Positions 22,111 to 34,632 are shown, counted from the first letter of the stretch. The stretch is 64,000 bases of DNA from Scortum barcoo (GCA_023238725.1 CM041538.1:13204880-13268879), one strand, 5' to 3'. Made by a program: numbers and translations. The notes: generated by a model not told the origin, from the letters alone.

Positions 22111-24090
22111 AGTCTGGTTCACAGCACAAAGCTGTGTGGTATTGTAAAACCTCTAACCCCTGACCATCTGTGCCTTTTTGTCACCGCAACGGCAGACATA
22201 CCAGACACATTTTGTATGTGGTTAAAATCTTAGCAAGTGACAAGACGTGAGGCATTTCCTCACATGCCCGCTGCCATCCTTCCTTCAACCATGCTGTCAA
22301 AAGTGACCTGCCTCACATGCAATTAAAGAGAAAAATTGGCCTGAGTGGGGTAGAGGATTATTCCACTCGATCCCCTTGTGTTCTTTTATTCATTCTTTTT
22401 TTTTTTTTTTGGGATGACTACATTCCTTTAATATGATGAATGGGAATGCAACAGCCCAGTAATTTCATTCTCCTGCTTTGGCCATTTTATTATTTCTCGA
22501 GGCTTAAAAAAAATGCTGCTGAAATTTTTTGGAACAAAACCACTTCAAAGACACACCAGACCTCAGGGCTATCGAGACGAAGAACAAACAGTCTCCAGAA
22601 CGGAGTTGATACATAGCAAGCGATGAATTTAATCCCTGACAAAATTCAGACCAACATTCACATGGAAACGAGAAAAAAACACATCATGGTTATTACTTCC
22701 CATTTATGTTCACTTTGCATTTCAAAGGCACGGCCTCTCCTACTTGTCACACCCTAGTTAACAGTTTAATCCTGACACGGATGAAGAACACGGCCCTTCT
22801 TTGTGAGTTGACTGCTAAATGTCCAATGGTTGGTTGGTAGGGAAGTGATGAAATCAGCAGGAAGGGATGGGGAAGGAGGGCAGGGAGGGGGAGATGATCT
22901 GTGGGTTACTTTATCTGCCAGAAGTCACACCGAGTGATTGCTATCAATGAGGCAAGGAGATTAGCAAGTGGGTGTTTGAGGGGGGCGGGGTTGGACAGAG
23001 GGAATAACGTAACGCATCAGAGACTGCTGGAAGCCAGGAGGTGAGAAAAGTATCCGACTGAGCGTGTGTGTGTATGTCTTCAGTGAAGGGTGGCGGTTAC
23101 ACGCAATGTGTCTGACCCCACTAGACTTAACCTTAATGCATTTTTCATAAACCAACTTCATTATTATCAATCCATCACCTGCAACCCCCGGGATTCCAAA
23201 AGCGAGTGCTTTTCTTTCATCTAAAGCAAGATAAATGTTAACCACTGATAAAAGTGTGAAATGCACCAGTAGTAAGTCATTTGTAAGATAGTGCCTGCGC
23301 TGTAACTCAGATAATAACCTACACAAGTGGATATCATCATCTTATCTGACTGTAGTGATGTTACTCCGTACACCCATGGAAAATAAAGGAGTCCAAATGC
23401 ATTTTGTAGTACCTCGTAGGCGTGGTTCCCACGTCCACGAGGATGTATCTTCCGAATCAGTAATTGAATTAGCAATTTTTTTACATCAAGTGTCTTTACT
23501 CCCAGACCTCATCACTCTCTTCACCGCTGCACCTGGGATACATTTCAAGTGCTATTAACTGCACTTAAAATATGATGACTGATAAACTAAAATTAAGAAC
23601 TCGCTCCAAACCTTGACGAGCATAACATTTCCATTTGGAAATCAAACCCCAAACCCCAGCGATGATGACAGAGGAATTGCAGTTGCTGTGGTAAAAGTCT
23701 GGGGATAAAGATTGTTCTTATGTGAGTAATGTGAAAAACAATCTCGCGTTAGAAGACAGACTTTTTTTGTCAAGACATCAGAGGTCTGCAGAGGGGCACA
23801 GTAATTGGTTGTGAGTGTTGCATTTAGACTTTGTTATGTGGGCAGAGCCATGTCCTGCTCATTAGAAAAAGGAGCACATCTTGATATACACATGTTTAAG
23901 CTATATTTTATTTCATTTTATTCTCCACACCTGTGAATATCCCGGGTGCCATTTGGGCTACCAAAATATTTAATTACTCTCTGAGGGGAAGTCAAATGAC
24001 AGTGGAAAGCATGTGGACTTCTCCCTGTTTCACTTTTGAGAGCAAACCCTGAATCTGCATTCATGCGCAACATATGGTACTGTGTAGGCG
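22111..24090. other. Noncoding stretch with poly-T and G-rich tracts
   Basis: Poly-T lies at 22396-22410. A G-rich tract at 22864-22891 (GGGATGGGGAAGGAGGGCAGGGAGGGGG in four or more runs, split by short loops) has quadruplex potential, and another G-run lies near 22980. No gene is recognised. Confidence 0.5.
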
Positions 24091-24114
24091 GAGTCAAACC
24101 ATAATGTTTGACTC
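24091..24114. other. Perfect 9-bp hairpin
   Basis: GAGTCAAAC (24091-24099) and GTTTGACTC (24106-24114) are exact reverse complements around a 6-base loop. No T-run follows, so it is not a bacterial-type terminator, and the context is eukaryotic. The right arm overlaps the start of the direct repeat at 24111. Confidence 0.7.
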
Positions 24115-24150
24115 AAAATTCATCAGACCTGCAAACTCTAAATTCATCAG
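24111..24150 (+). repeat. Two-copy 24-bp direct repeat
   Basis: ACTCAAAATTCATCAG (24111-24126) and ACTCTAAATTCATCAG (24135-24150) differ at one of 16 bases. They are two tandem units of a 24-base period. Confidence 0.8.
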
Positions 24151-24769
24151 CTCATTCCATATGCTTTTGGATGTCTGCGGAGTCCCTGTGAAGGTTGGAT
24201 AAATCAGCAGGAAAGATATTATTATTTCACTAGGAGACATCAGGAAATCAAACCATGTGGCAGGTTGTATGAGTGAAGAGAGGAAGTGAGGGTGACTGTA
24301 CGTCATTGTCTGTGTGCTTGCAATGCGCACACATCTGTGTGTGCCTGTGAACGCATGCATGTATATATGCAGGTGTGTGCCCTTGTGCATTCAGCTATAT
24401 GAAACGGGGGGGAAGGGAAGAGCTGATATGTGAAAACAGGAGATTGAGGAGTTGATCAAAGGGGGGAGAAGGAAAGACATTCATGTATGCATATTGACAC
24501 ACTTGTGAGAGTCCTTGTGTGATTTTTGTGCACGCCTGTGCCAGTGATTGTCTTTGAAGTCAGAGGAAAAGAGACTTGTATTTCCGTGCCTATGCTTTAT
24601 TCAGCAGGACACACACATCCACGGGCCTAAACATATCCATAATGAACTGTGACTACATTCTTTTGGGCACAGAGAGAGAGGAGTCTAATTTATTCATTTA
24701 CTTCACAAAGCACATGCACAGCGAAGCACAACCACCGACGTCCATTATTTGTGGAGCAGCACAGCAGGC
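24151..24769. other. Noncoding stretch, no gene seen
   Basis: Contains short GT-rich segments near 24310-24375 and a purine-rich run at 24404-24478. Nothing else recognised. Confidence 0.5.
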
Positions 24770-25080
24770 ATGACCATTAGCAGTGGTATCTCCCGAATGA
24801 ATTCACCATGCAGGCGCCCCTAAACTCTGGCCGTGACCCTTCGCGACCTTGTTGGCTAAAGGGGAGGCAGCTGTGTCGGGGAGGTCAGGCAGAGCTACTG
24901 CCAATAATACTTTACACACCTTTAACACTTGGAGCTGCCGGGTGAACCAAAGCATGCTTAATCACTCCTGATGCAGATAGACCCACCAGAAATGAGTTTA
25001 AGACTGCGTCAGAGTCTTCTGGATGTCCGTGAAGAAATATGCGCGTCTAGAAAAGCAGCCTCGGGGGTTGATCTTTTGTA
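24770..25080. promoter_or_regulatory. Candidate conserved noncoding element
   Basis: Repeat-free, GC-balanced segment with several CpGs (CTTCGCGACC near 24838, TATGCGCG near 25039), GACCATTAG and CCAATAATAC motifs, and GCATGCTTAATCAC near 24952. This is unusual composition for the area. It ends at an ATT array (25083). Confidence 0.37.
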
Positions 25081-25082
25081 CA

Positions 25083-26867
25083 ATTATTATTATTATTAAT
25101 GTTATTTGTGTTTCTCTCTCTGAAGGAAAGTTTGATGACCCATTTTAGTGAAAACGCAATTAAAAAATGTCACTTTAACTCATTTTATCTGTGGTTTATG
25201 TCTCCAGTTTGTGACCTTATCTTGGACATCCCAGTAGGGCCATTATATACTGTACACTGTACTATTTTGTTATCAGCAGTTTTGTAGTGTGAGCAGTCTG
25301 ACATGCCGATTTGTCACTCCGGCCAATGTCAAGAAAGAGATTACACTCGAGTCCTGACCTATCGCGGTCTTGGCTGCAATGATGGACCACAGAGTTCCCA
25401 GTGTGAACAAGCGGTCCATGTGAACACATCCTGTACATGTTTATACACGCATACAGACATTTTTTTTTCTTCATGTGAATTGTTTTCATCTATGCACACA
25501 TACAGACAGACTCAGATATTACAGGCTCAAGGTCTGCCAGTTTTTCCAAATGTATTGAGGAGTGAACCCAAACACATCCAGAGCACCGAGTGTTTCTAGA
25601 AGTGAACCTGACATTTATTGAATCAAATTGAAACAAAAATAATGAAATACAAGCCAAACCTTGGTAACCTTCTCTTGGCGTTCTCACAAAGATTTGAGCT
25701 GTTAGAGGGGTTTTCAGCTTTCCACAGACATCTCTCCACTGCCACACTCGCGCAAACGCACACTCTCACACACATTAAAACTGATACGCTCTACCACAAT
25801 GTGCTACTCTGTACAAATTGTTACATATTGCCTCAGTTACTAGATACAGCAGAAAAGGATTTCACAGAGCACTTATAGAAAATCCTCACTTATTCCCCAT
25901 AATCCATGATAGACCTGATGTTAAAGGGTCTTCGTAGTATTTTCCCTCAGGGCAAGTTCACTTTACACCCAGATTAGGTTCAGGCTAGGACTTAAGACTA
26001 CTTTACATGGAGGTTTTTATGTTTAAGAGCTGAACCGGCCCAGTTTCTCTTGTGTCCAATTGTAAGGACAGTCTATTCTTTAAAGAGTAAAGAACTGTTT
26101 GTTTCAGCTTATTAGTTTGACTTGGCAGCACTTAAAAACAGCAGGATCCCGCAATGCAGACAAGCCCTAGTGGCACTAAATCAGCACCATGTTGCTGGTT
26201 TCTTTCAGACAAGTAATACGGTGTGATATTGGGGTCAGTGCCACCGGCTGTCTGCTTCAACCCTACGTTCAGAAAAACATGACTGTTTTCGTTTCTCTGT
26301 GTACATTTTCTGAGCTATGTAATTACCCCTGTCATCTCTATCGTGCAGCCACTGCAGCCGAGCCAACACAAATGTACAACAGCGACCTGGAATTGGGTAA
26401 AAAAAGAAATATCTTGGCTCATAAAAAATCCTGCTAGGAGGAGTTTCAGCCTGCTTTCTTTGTTCAAAGAGTATGCTGCAGAAAAACTGCGGATTGCCCC
26501 AAGGGTTTAATTCTCTCTCTGTGCTGTCAGTGGAAAGGATGGGTGGGTGGCCCGGGGAATGCCGCACAAATAACATGCTTGTTTACGCTGCTTAGATGCA
26601 AATGATAGACTAAGGTCACAAGCTTGGAGAGTTTGTGAGACAAAAGACGTCTTGCATGCAGCCAGGCTTTGTGGATGGGATTGGAGGTTTCACCCAGAGA
26701 TTCATCGCTGCTCCCCAAAGGGGTGCGTTTGATCTGGCCCCTCCTCGCCTCGGTCTGATGTGCGCCACTCTGTTATGGCCGCATCTTCTTGGCTTTGGTG
26801 CGAATCATTACAAATTCTGATTCTGAAAGTTCAAACAAGGAGTCCCTGAGGAGGACGGCTGATTCTA
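25083..26867. other. Noncoding stretch beginning with (ATT)n
   Basis: ATT units lie at 25083-25099. The rest is unique, with no recognised gene. A GC-richer part at about 26640-26800 precedes the GA-rich block. Confidence 0.45.
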
Positions 26868-27003
26868 CAACAGAGCAGAGAGAGAGAGAGAGAGAGGGCG
26901 CCCTTGCTGAGAGCTCCCCAGCTTTTCTGAAAACTGGGGAAGACGAGCGTGGAAGGAGGGAACTAGAGGGAGAGAGAGAGAAAGAGAGAGGAATGTTTGA
27001 GTA
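26868..27003. repeat. GA-rich block with two (GA)n arrays
   Basis: GA arrays at 26875-26897 and about 26968-26990 lie in a mostly purine strand. The open frames on both strands here follow from this low-complexity composition. Confidence 0.9.
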
Positions 27004-28129
27004 GTTGATCATCCTCCCATCTTCTCAACAGCTGTGCAGCAGGATGGGCCACAAGTTCACAAGCGTGTGAACAAGTATACGTCTGTCTCGTTCATCTCAT
27101 GTCTGACACATGGAGAATATATAGTAGTTGGGAAGAATGCAGATTGATCTCCCGGTGCACAATTTGAACGCTGATTCTTGCACATTTTCTTTCAACGGCA
27201 TATCTCAACATCAAATTGCAGTTGCTCGCATACGAACAAAGTGCCTCTCTGCTCTTTATTGCGCAAAAAAAAAAAAAAAAAAAAGAAAAAATACACAAAG
27301 GGAATTGCAAAAACAGTCAAAGCGACTGAAGCAGGCAGAAAAGGGAGCAGGACTCCAGTTTACTGGAAAGTCCTCCTCAGTCATTGCTCAGCTAAGACTG
27401 AACTGGCCGGGCCTACACGCCAAGTGGATCGATTGCAAAAGGTGGAGAGATGATGAGAGACAGGGACAGGCTGGAGGCAGACGGACAGAGAGGGAGAGCA
27501 GACCTCCGTGTCAAGCACATCAACCGGAGGATGTGGAGAAATGATGGGAGTGAGGGATGGACGGAGAAGGAGAGAGAGGGCAGGCAGAGGAAAAGCGGTG
27601 AGACAAAGCGAGAGAAAATGGGGAGACAGAACAGACATCACCGACAGGGCCAACAACCGGAGTAAGTGAAGATTTGATGACAGGCAGAGACGAAGCCAGT
27701 GGCGGGCAAATGTGGGCAAGTGCGCGAGTAGATGGATGTCTCTCCCTGATAGCTCGCTGCGTTTTTGCTGCTTCTAAAACTCAAAGAGGAAGCCGAGGAG
27801 TAGGTAGACCTTCCCCGCAGAGAGATCTGAGCGAGATCTGAAGTGACTGTGATTTTAAAACAAGAGCCAGTCTGATGTTTACGCGCTCCATCATGTCAAC
27901 CTGAGAGATATAAAGACATCTAGGAATGGATAATGAGCACATCAACGCTGCATTGTCCTCAAAGCACTTTGCCGTCCCTTGAGAGAATGACAGAACACCA
28001 ACAATGTACCAGTAAAGTGAGACTAATCTAAATGAATGTGTGCGTGGCATTTAGGGCCATTTTGTTGCTGAATCTTTCGTTTGCGTGGGACATACCATTG
28101 TTGGCTGTATGTGTGTGTGGATGATGAGT
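27004..28129. other. Poly-A and long purine-biased block
   Basis: A 20-base poly-A lies at 27265-27284. The + strand from about 27430 to 27640 is strongly purine-biased (repeated GGAGA, GAGAGA and GACAGA words), which explains the 112-codon frame on the - strand. No gene is recognised. Confidence 0.55.
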
Positions 28130-28148
28130 GGGGAGGGGGGGGAGGGGG
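28130..28148 (+). other. G-run tract with quadruplex potential
   Basis: Sixteen or more Gs interrupted by two single As (GGGGAGGGGGGGGAGGGGG). A further G6 lies at about 28179-28185. Confidence 0.6.
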
Positions 28149-28622
28149 TGAAAGAAATGGGTAAGGAAGAGAGAAGTAGGGGGGGTCCCAGTCCCCTGGA
28201 GAGCCTGGCCGGGCATTAATCTTCTCGCTTTGACAGCTCCCTGAAAGTTTCTCAAGAAGGGCCATTTCCTTGAGCTATTATAATGCTTCACTCAAGCACA
28301 ACCCCTATGCTGAGTGTTTGGGGGAAGGAGGGAGGACCGGATGGATAGAAGGGGAGAAAGACTGAAGAGGTTTGTGGGACCTCAGGAGCAGAATATAAGG
28401 GATCATTTAGTGGATCTAGCAGTAATCTGTCACATGGGGAAAAACGTATGGAAGCTGTTGCTTATTTTGGATTCAAAATGTCGAAGTACTTCAAATCAAA
28501 TGACAGCGGCTCTTGATCAAAGCTTTCTTAGTCCCAATCAAATAAGAAAAAAAAGAAGTGTAAGCGCTAACAAATGCAAGTAAAACATACGTCCTACTGT
28601 AAGCATCAGATTCTACTTTTAT
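28149..28622. other. Noncoding stretch, no gene seen
   Basis: Unique sequence, purine-biased near 28314-28370. Nothing specific recognised. Confidence 0.5.
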
Positions 28623-28671
28623 ATTTGCATGCATACGAATTTTAGGTTTTTTGGCTGCCAAGGCAACGTCA
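28623..28671. promoter_or_regulatory. Octamer + X-box + CRE-half cluster
   Basis: Within 49 bases lie ATTTGCAT (octamer, 28623-28630), GCTGCCAAGGCAAC (28654-28667, 12 of 14 to the RFX X-box) and an overlapping ACGTCAC CRE half-site (28666). An X-box next to a CRE-like site recalls the X1/X2 arrangement of MHC class II-type promoters. No matching Y box or coding start was seen, so it is a cluster of motifs only. Confidence 0.3.
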
Positions 28672-29395
28672 CTGTTCACCTCATCCTTCTCACAAAATGT
28701 CTGAGCTCATGTAGTTATGCCAGAAGGAACCGCTCCAAAATCTTTGAACACTCACTTTTAACAGTCACTTTAAGGCAATATCCAACACAACATACTTCTT
28801 ACCTTAAAATCAAATCCAGCATTTGACATGTCTTACTAATCTCATGCACTGCTTTTGGCGCTGTTTTATTTCCACACTGGGAAATAGCTAAGTCAAAACT
28901 CAGCAGCCTCACAATATTCACACAAACCAAAATTGATTCTGGAATTTATTATTCCAATGTTAGTCTCTCATTACTGACTTTGTGCAAATCCACATATTGA
29001 TTATAAATTCATTTTTTCCAAATTAAAATGCCTTCTGTGGCACTGCCAAACCGAATAATTTACTTCCTGTGGACATGTGTCTCTTGTCCCATCTCAAGAA
29101 TATTTGCTATTTTCCAAATAGTGGAAGCCAGCTTATTGAGATATATACTTTTCCCAGGAGGGGTGGCTGATGTGTCTTTGGAAAAAGTTAAAAGAAGTTG
29201 CACCTCCATGTCTCCACATTTCCTCAGCACACACTTATTCCAACATTGAACTGAATTTAGCACTGTGATAAATTTGGCTGGGAAATTTATAATGCTACTG
29301 GGCACAAAACCCAAATCAGGATGTGTACATCTCTGCACACAGCAAAAAAAATCATTTATAAAGTTTACTACTGATGGTTTTTTTTGTTTCCTTCT
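28672..29395. other. AT-rich noncoding stretch
   Basis: No gene or repeat family recognised. Confidence 0.5.
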
Positions 29396-29529
29396 GAAGA
29401 ATAAGTTACAGCCAATAGCTGGTGAGGTTAGCTTGGCGCAAAGACTGGAAACAGGAGGAAACAGCTAGCATCGATCTTCTCATTGTACTCGAAACAAGTG
29501 TGCTTCCTAAGATGTTGAACCTTTAAACA
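29396..29529 (+). repeat. Fish interspersed repeat copy (AAAGACTGGAAACAGG type)
   Basis: AGCTGGTGAGGTTAGCTTGG, CAAAGACTGGAAACAGG, GGAAACAGCTAGCAT, ATCGATCTTCTCAT and the end ATGTTGAACCTTTAA match a repeat that I know as very frequent in percomorphs, whose end is normally near ATGTTGAACTATTCCTTTAA. The copy is diverged and short. The class is not certain to me. Confidence 0.65.
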
Positions 29530-31371
29530 CAAAGCCCTTCATTGTGAGTTTAAAAAAATGGCTACAGCAAGATAGTCCTCTTGTCTTAAATAAGCTCACG
29601 CTCATTCACAAACGCCTGCTTGGCTAATATCCATAAACCTGTGTGCTTCTGCAAACATCAGAATAATGCTGGTTTGTCTGTTTCGCTTGCCTCTGCCTGA
29701 GGGCTATCACAAACTAACACCTACTAATCTGCAAATCTCCTCATCTCTTTCTCTGTCAGTCTGTTTTTCTAACACATGTAGGGTGACACCAACACTAGAT
29801 CATGAGTGTCAGTTTGCACCATACGTGAGGTCTTGTTGCACAATATTTCATTATGCACTGTGAATCTCTGTATGCTGTCAATATGTCCCTGATGCCACCA
29901 AAACAAGTGACAGATTCCAATTCACCACACACACACACACACACAACTGAACCTAGATGCATTCAGGACCGGCACTGCTGGCAGCGACAACTGTCACACA
30001 TTGTCCTTCAGGTGTGGACAACCCTGGAAGTCTTACCCAACTCTAACTTTATCCGTGATTAAAATTCCCCACAGCTCGCACAGGGTTAGGGCTGGGTGGC
30101 TTCAAAAATCAGACAACAAATTAGTTTCTTGACCCCCTCTGGTTCAAGGACAGCAGTATAGCCTCCTCTGGAAGACCAGGCATTGTGATGGTGATAACTT
30201 GACAAAGTAGAATAGACAGAATGTAGAACGAGGAGACATGGGGGAGCCAAAGGAAAATGCTTGCCATACAGAAAAATGGGAGCACATGGAGATAAAAGAT
30301 TGAGATGAAAAAAAAAAGAAAAACATGGTAAAAGAGACACAGAGAGCCTTAATGAGAAAGGAAAAGCAAGAGAGGTGGGGAAGATGGAGACAAAGTCAGG
30401 TCAAAGAGACAGAGTGGAAGGGGAAAGGTAAGAAAAAAACAGCTAACATGAGGATGTTGTAATTGGTTGGTGAGTCTGTGCCTGTGACAGTTTCTTATTG
30501 GCAGACGCTCCTGTAAGTACAAATGGCATATTGTTGGAATAGTCAAACCAGGGAATGCGGGAAAGTGTGATGAATCACCTTGGAACAGGTGAAAATTAGA
30601 TGCTGTGTTGTATTACGATGCAGGAGCAAATTAAAATATTCAGCCACTGACAGAATAGAAGTTTACATGGTCTTGTAAAAGCCAGCTTAAAGAAAGAATA
30701 AAATGCTGACAAAAGAAATTTGATGGCCTCATATTATATTTTGCATTACATATTTTGAAAAATATACAAATAATGACAGTTTGACCCAAGGTTAATTTTG
30801 TAGCCTCTTCTGTAAATGTCTCGACCATGCCTCATGGTCTTTCTCAGTTTCGCTTTTTTTGTTCGTTAAACTACTGTTTTCAAGTTAGAAATTAACTTTT
30901 ATTCTCAATTTGTAAATTATATTTGTCACAAACTTCACAAACTCAAAGCCATATAATTATCAATCTTACTAACTTACTTTTTTATTTTTGGGTAGTGCTG
31001 TTTGCACTATTCAGTGTATACTAAAGGTTACCATGGAGCACCACATCAAATGACCAGAATGAAGTCACATTTTGTGTCTCATGACATGAATTACTGCTCT
31101 ACATTGAAACTGTGTGATTTTTTTTGTATTACTCATGCATCTGACAGCAGGTATACTTGTAGAAATACCAATGTTTTGCCTGTTTGAATCAGCTGTTTCT
31201 CTGGGCCATGACTCCTTTATGAGATGATTTTATTTTATTGGTTTTCAACTCAGTGTTTGCTCTGTGGGGGGCTTCAGCATCCTTTTTCAGTGTGCGTTCA
31301 GCGATTTGTTCAGTGGGCCATTCTGCAGTCAGTATTCAAACCCTGCTGCGCAGTCACTCATTCAGCCTTTT
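29530..31371. other. Noncoding stretch with CA array and purine-biased block
   Basis: A CA array lies at 29925-29945. The + strand 30290-30440 is purine-rich (A-runs and AGAGA words), which explains the opposite open frames. GGGTTAGGGCTGGGTGG near 30082 faintly recalls the end of a fish DNA transposon, but nothing more supports it. No gene seen. Confidence 0.5.
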
Positions 31372-31413
31372 GTGCACATCTTTTGTGAATCTCGGCCCAC
31401 AAAAGATGTGCAC
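31372..31413. other. Perfect 16-bp inverted repeat (hairpin)
   Basis: GTGCACATCTTTTGTG (31372-31387) and CACAAAAGATGTGCAC (31398-31413) are exact reverse complements around a 10-base spacer. After one mismatch the stem can continue with three more pairs, U-A, U-G and U-A. If transcribed it would fold into a stem of about 20 bp. No known microRNA seed is recognised in the arms. It could be a small RNA hairpin, a cruciform or the ends of a tiny foldback element. Confidence 0.7.
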
Positions 31414-32909
31414 CAGAACATGTCCTGGGAGAGTGGGTGCTTTTTCAACAGCAGAGAAAGTGTTTCCTTTTTCATTGCCTTTAATTATCTCCAAATTGGG
31501 ATGCGGATTGCTACGTGCACTACTCCTCTCTCGCTGGGGCCCCAGTCACCTCTCAAAGAGCTGTAAACATATACTGGAGACACAAATGCTCTCATTTATG
31601 CTCCTCGTTGATGGACAGTGATACAATCCATCCCATGTGTGATTGTATGAACTCGAAAAACAAATACATATATACATAATGCAGACACACTAAATATACA
31701 AAAATATGTACACGTGAAACATGAAGTATCATGGCTTAAGGCATAGACCAACACACATCACAAAGCTTGTGTGAGGCCCAGCTGCAACACAGTGTGTTCA
31801 AGGGGCAATCATCAGACCACAAGTAAACTGTGGGTAAACCATGAAAAACTAACTGTGACTGACATCAAAAATCCAGCTGGCAATGTGACTTCACCATGAT
31901 GAAAAGTGTGCTTAATGAGTCCATTAGCAGCAAATGTGAGTCAGTAAGAAAATTACTTTACAACGTTTTAAAGTAGAACAGAAGCAACTCAGTAACCAAA
32001 GGAGAAATTCAAAACTAGAATTTCACAAACAGACTTTTTTTGGAGCTGCCTGGAGTAAATCAGACCTCAGAAGAATAACACAGGAGACAGATAACCTGTA
32101 GGTGATGCGTGACCATCTGGGAAATTGATATTTAAGTATCAGGCCTCACTCTCCATTTTCCATACCATCATTCAACAAGAGGAATCGGGAGGGAAAAAGA
32201 GGACAGATTTCAGCCTGAAGATCATAGACAAGTTTTCACCGTCATGGTGGCGGGGCAAAGAAGGTATCTTCTCTGACCCTGGAGTGCTCTGCTCATCAAT
32301 CTTCAGCAGGTCATCAAATGGGCAGGGACAGAGAGGGCCAAGGCAATTGGATTCGCCAATCGTGATGGATCCACTGCTGATAGCTGGGTGGCTTTTTATA
32401 TTTTGGAAGGAACAACGGGACAGAGAGCTGGGATTTGAAGTCTCTGAGAAAACAGACATGTTTTGAGTTGGTTAAAAAAAGAAATGCACGTTTCATTCTG
32501 TCTGCTTTACATTACATAACTGACTCCGACATACACTCCCACACACTCACTCACTCACTCACACAACTTGGCCTTTACACAAGGTCAAGCCTGTAGCCGG
32601 GTAACAATCGCATCTCATTAACATCTGGGAAGATCCATTGCCCTGGATATTGGCTTGGACAGTCCCTCTGAAGCAGATTGTCTTTGGACGTTTCAAGCCT
32701 GTCAGTTCCATCCCATACAGCCCGTACAGCTGAGAGACATCTGCAGCCCAGAAAGACAACTCTGTCTGTTCCTGCTATTCCCGTGTGTGCCCTTCACTGA
32801 CAGACAATGCTCAGAACAAAGGCTGAATTATACGTCTGTATATGTGTTAGTTGATGGTGTAGCTGCTTTAGGTACCTGAAGTCTGTAGGCTTCACCCACT
32901 GACTGTTGC
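31414..32909. other. Noncoding stretch with (ACTC)n
   Basis: A short ACTC tetranucleotide array lies at 32544-32560. The part 32160-32460 is repeat-free and open in opposed frames, including CAATTGGATTCGCCAATCGTG near 32343 (inverted CCAAT-like motifs). It may be another conserved noncoding block. No gene recognised. Confidence 0.45.
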
Positions 32910-33125
32910 ACTAGAAAACTAGATGCCCAGGTTGCGCATTTCACATGCTAAGTAATTACCTTTATATTCTCTCACATTCGCTCTGCGGTGCAGAGCAGTA
33001 ACAATTGGCGGTAACGAGAAGGCTTGTAATGGAAATTGCTTTGCAAGATGAGGAAGAGCTAATTGGTCTAGCATTATTAGGAAGGAGCAACTAGCCTTTC
33101 TTCCACCTGCTCCATGTTGTAATGA
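32910..33125. promoter_or_regulatory. Candidate conserved noncoding element
   Basis: Repeat-free sequence with GCTAAGTAATTACC near 32948, ACAATTGGCGGTAAC near 33000 and TAATTGGTCTAGCATTATTAG near 33060. GCTCTGC (32980-32986) and GCAGAGC (32990-32996) form a perfect 7-bp hairpin with a 3-base loop. Confidence 0.38.
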
Positions 33126-34632
33126 AGTGCCAGCACACACTTATTCCAAACACCAAAAGGATGAGATTAAGCATGCTTCGCAGCCCAGTCTCACTTTTTT
33201 CAGTCATTTTTTTTCTCTCTTCCAAACCATATGTTTAAAATTAATCCTTGGTTACTATACAATGCACTATATTTAATGTCTGCATTTTATTTTAATGTAA
33301 ATATATCTGCTTTACTGCCCTCAGAAAAATCCCCCAAATTGACAAAAAATGGCTGTGGCATTCTACTAACAGAAGAAAGAAAGTCAAATAAAATTAAATG
33401 TTTAGTGTCTATTATTCAGTCCCGAATGATGAAGGAGAGGCTTCTGGCCCAGACAATGACATGCCTTTAACAACAGTTAACAGTTTCAGTTGGAAGGTAG
33501 CAACCCCTACTGGCACAGCTCAATAGCAGATGTTGCTTAGCTGACACTGTTACATACAGCCTTGTGTTGAATTGCAGCATTGACAAGCATCTTTTATCTG
33601 CTCCCTAAATGCCTTTGTTGGAGCATTATTTGAAGGTTATTGGAGCATTTTCTGTCTGTCATCAGTTTATTGTTAACCATGGTAGCCATCATACTAGCTG
33701 TCTGAAGCTAGCATGCTGTCAATAAAAGTTAATGTTCAAGTTTATTAATCACAAATAATCATAGAGGGTATAATTATAGTGAAAGCCGTGATCATTAGCT
33801 CCTTTGATTATGTAATGAAAAATAAGTGTGCCATAGAATAAGAGCAAAGACTAGAAATAAGTAATAAATACGTTAACTATAGTAACAACTTTGAATAATA
33901 AAGTAGGCTAAGTAAAAATCGTCATTTATTAAAAAAAGAAAACATAAACAACAGTAACTGTTAAATTACTGTTGGGCTCTTATGTATACCACTTTTACAA
34001 TATCCTGGTTCTAACCCTTGTTTATGGTATCCCTTTTTTTTAATCACTTTCATTGAATATGTCGTCCAATACTTTTCACAGTCCCCTCCAGTAAAAGCTA
34101 CCAACTATTTTTAACCATTATTGGAACTGTGTTTAACTGTAGTCTCACACTCAAAGTGAGGGCAGAGAATTTATTTACAGAGGAAAATATTGACTTTACC
34201 CTTAAGCCAATATTAACCAATTGTGTAAATTATTTCTCTAAAAAATACATCGATAGCTTATTCTTTGAATGACATGACAACATACAAGGGGCGCGTGTTC
34301 TGTGCTGCTGGACAGCAGTTTAATAGCTGGACTTCCCAATTAAGTCTTTTTTTCTTTTTAAACATTCAGTCACGCATGACCACCACACTTAAGTGCATAA
34401 GGATAAATCAGCATGAACAAAGCAATATTCATCTTTTGAATTTAATGTATGCAGCACATCCATTCAGGCAGGAATCATGTCCTCATGTCCTCAGACTGCC
34501 TGTTTAAGCAAATGAGGGAAAGGAAAGACTAAACTTTGAAGAAGGAGGATACAAGGTAGCGTTATGGGGGTCAAAAGACATAGTGAAACGGTGCAGACAG
34601 GCACTGTCACAGCCAGCCATAAGAAGAAGGGA
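33126..34632. other. AT-rich noncoding stretch
   Basis: Includes GCTAGCATGCTGTCAATAAA-like sequence near 33708 that could be repeat-derived. No gene recognised. Confidence 0.45.

Noticed and set aside
24820..24845. CTCF-like AGGGGCGCC on the minus strand
   Set aside because: One G short in the GG-C core, so the essential part of the motif does not align.
27381..27719. 112-codon minus-strand frame
   Set aside because: It mirrors a purine-biased + strand (GGAGA and GAGAG words) and codes only low-complexity Leu/Ser/Pro.
30080..30100. GGGTTAGGGCTGGGTGG resembling a fish DNA-transposon end
   Set aside because: Only one short end-like word. No opposite inverted end, body or target duplication was found.
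33481..33780. Sequence with GCTAGCATGCTGTC-like words, suspected repeat
   Set aside because: No clear end, tail or family landmark. Left inside an unassigned noncoding stretch.
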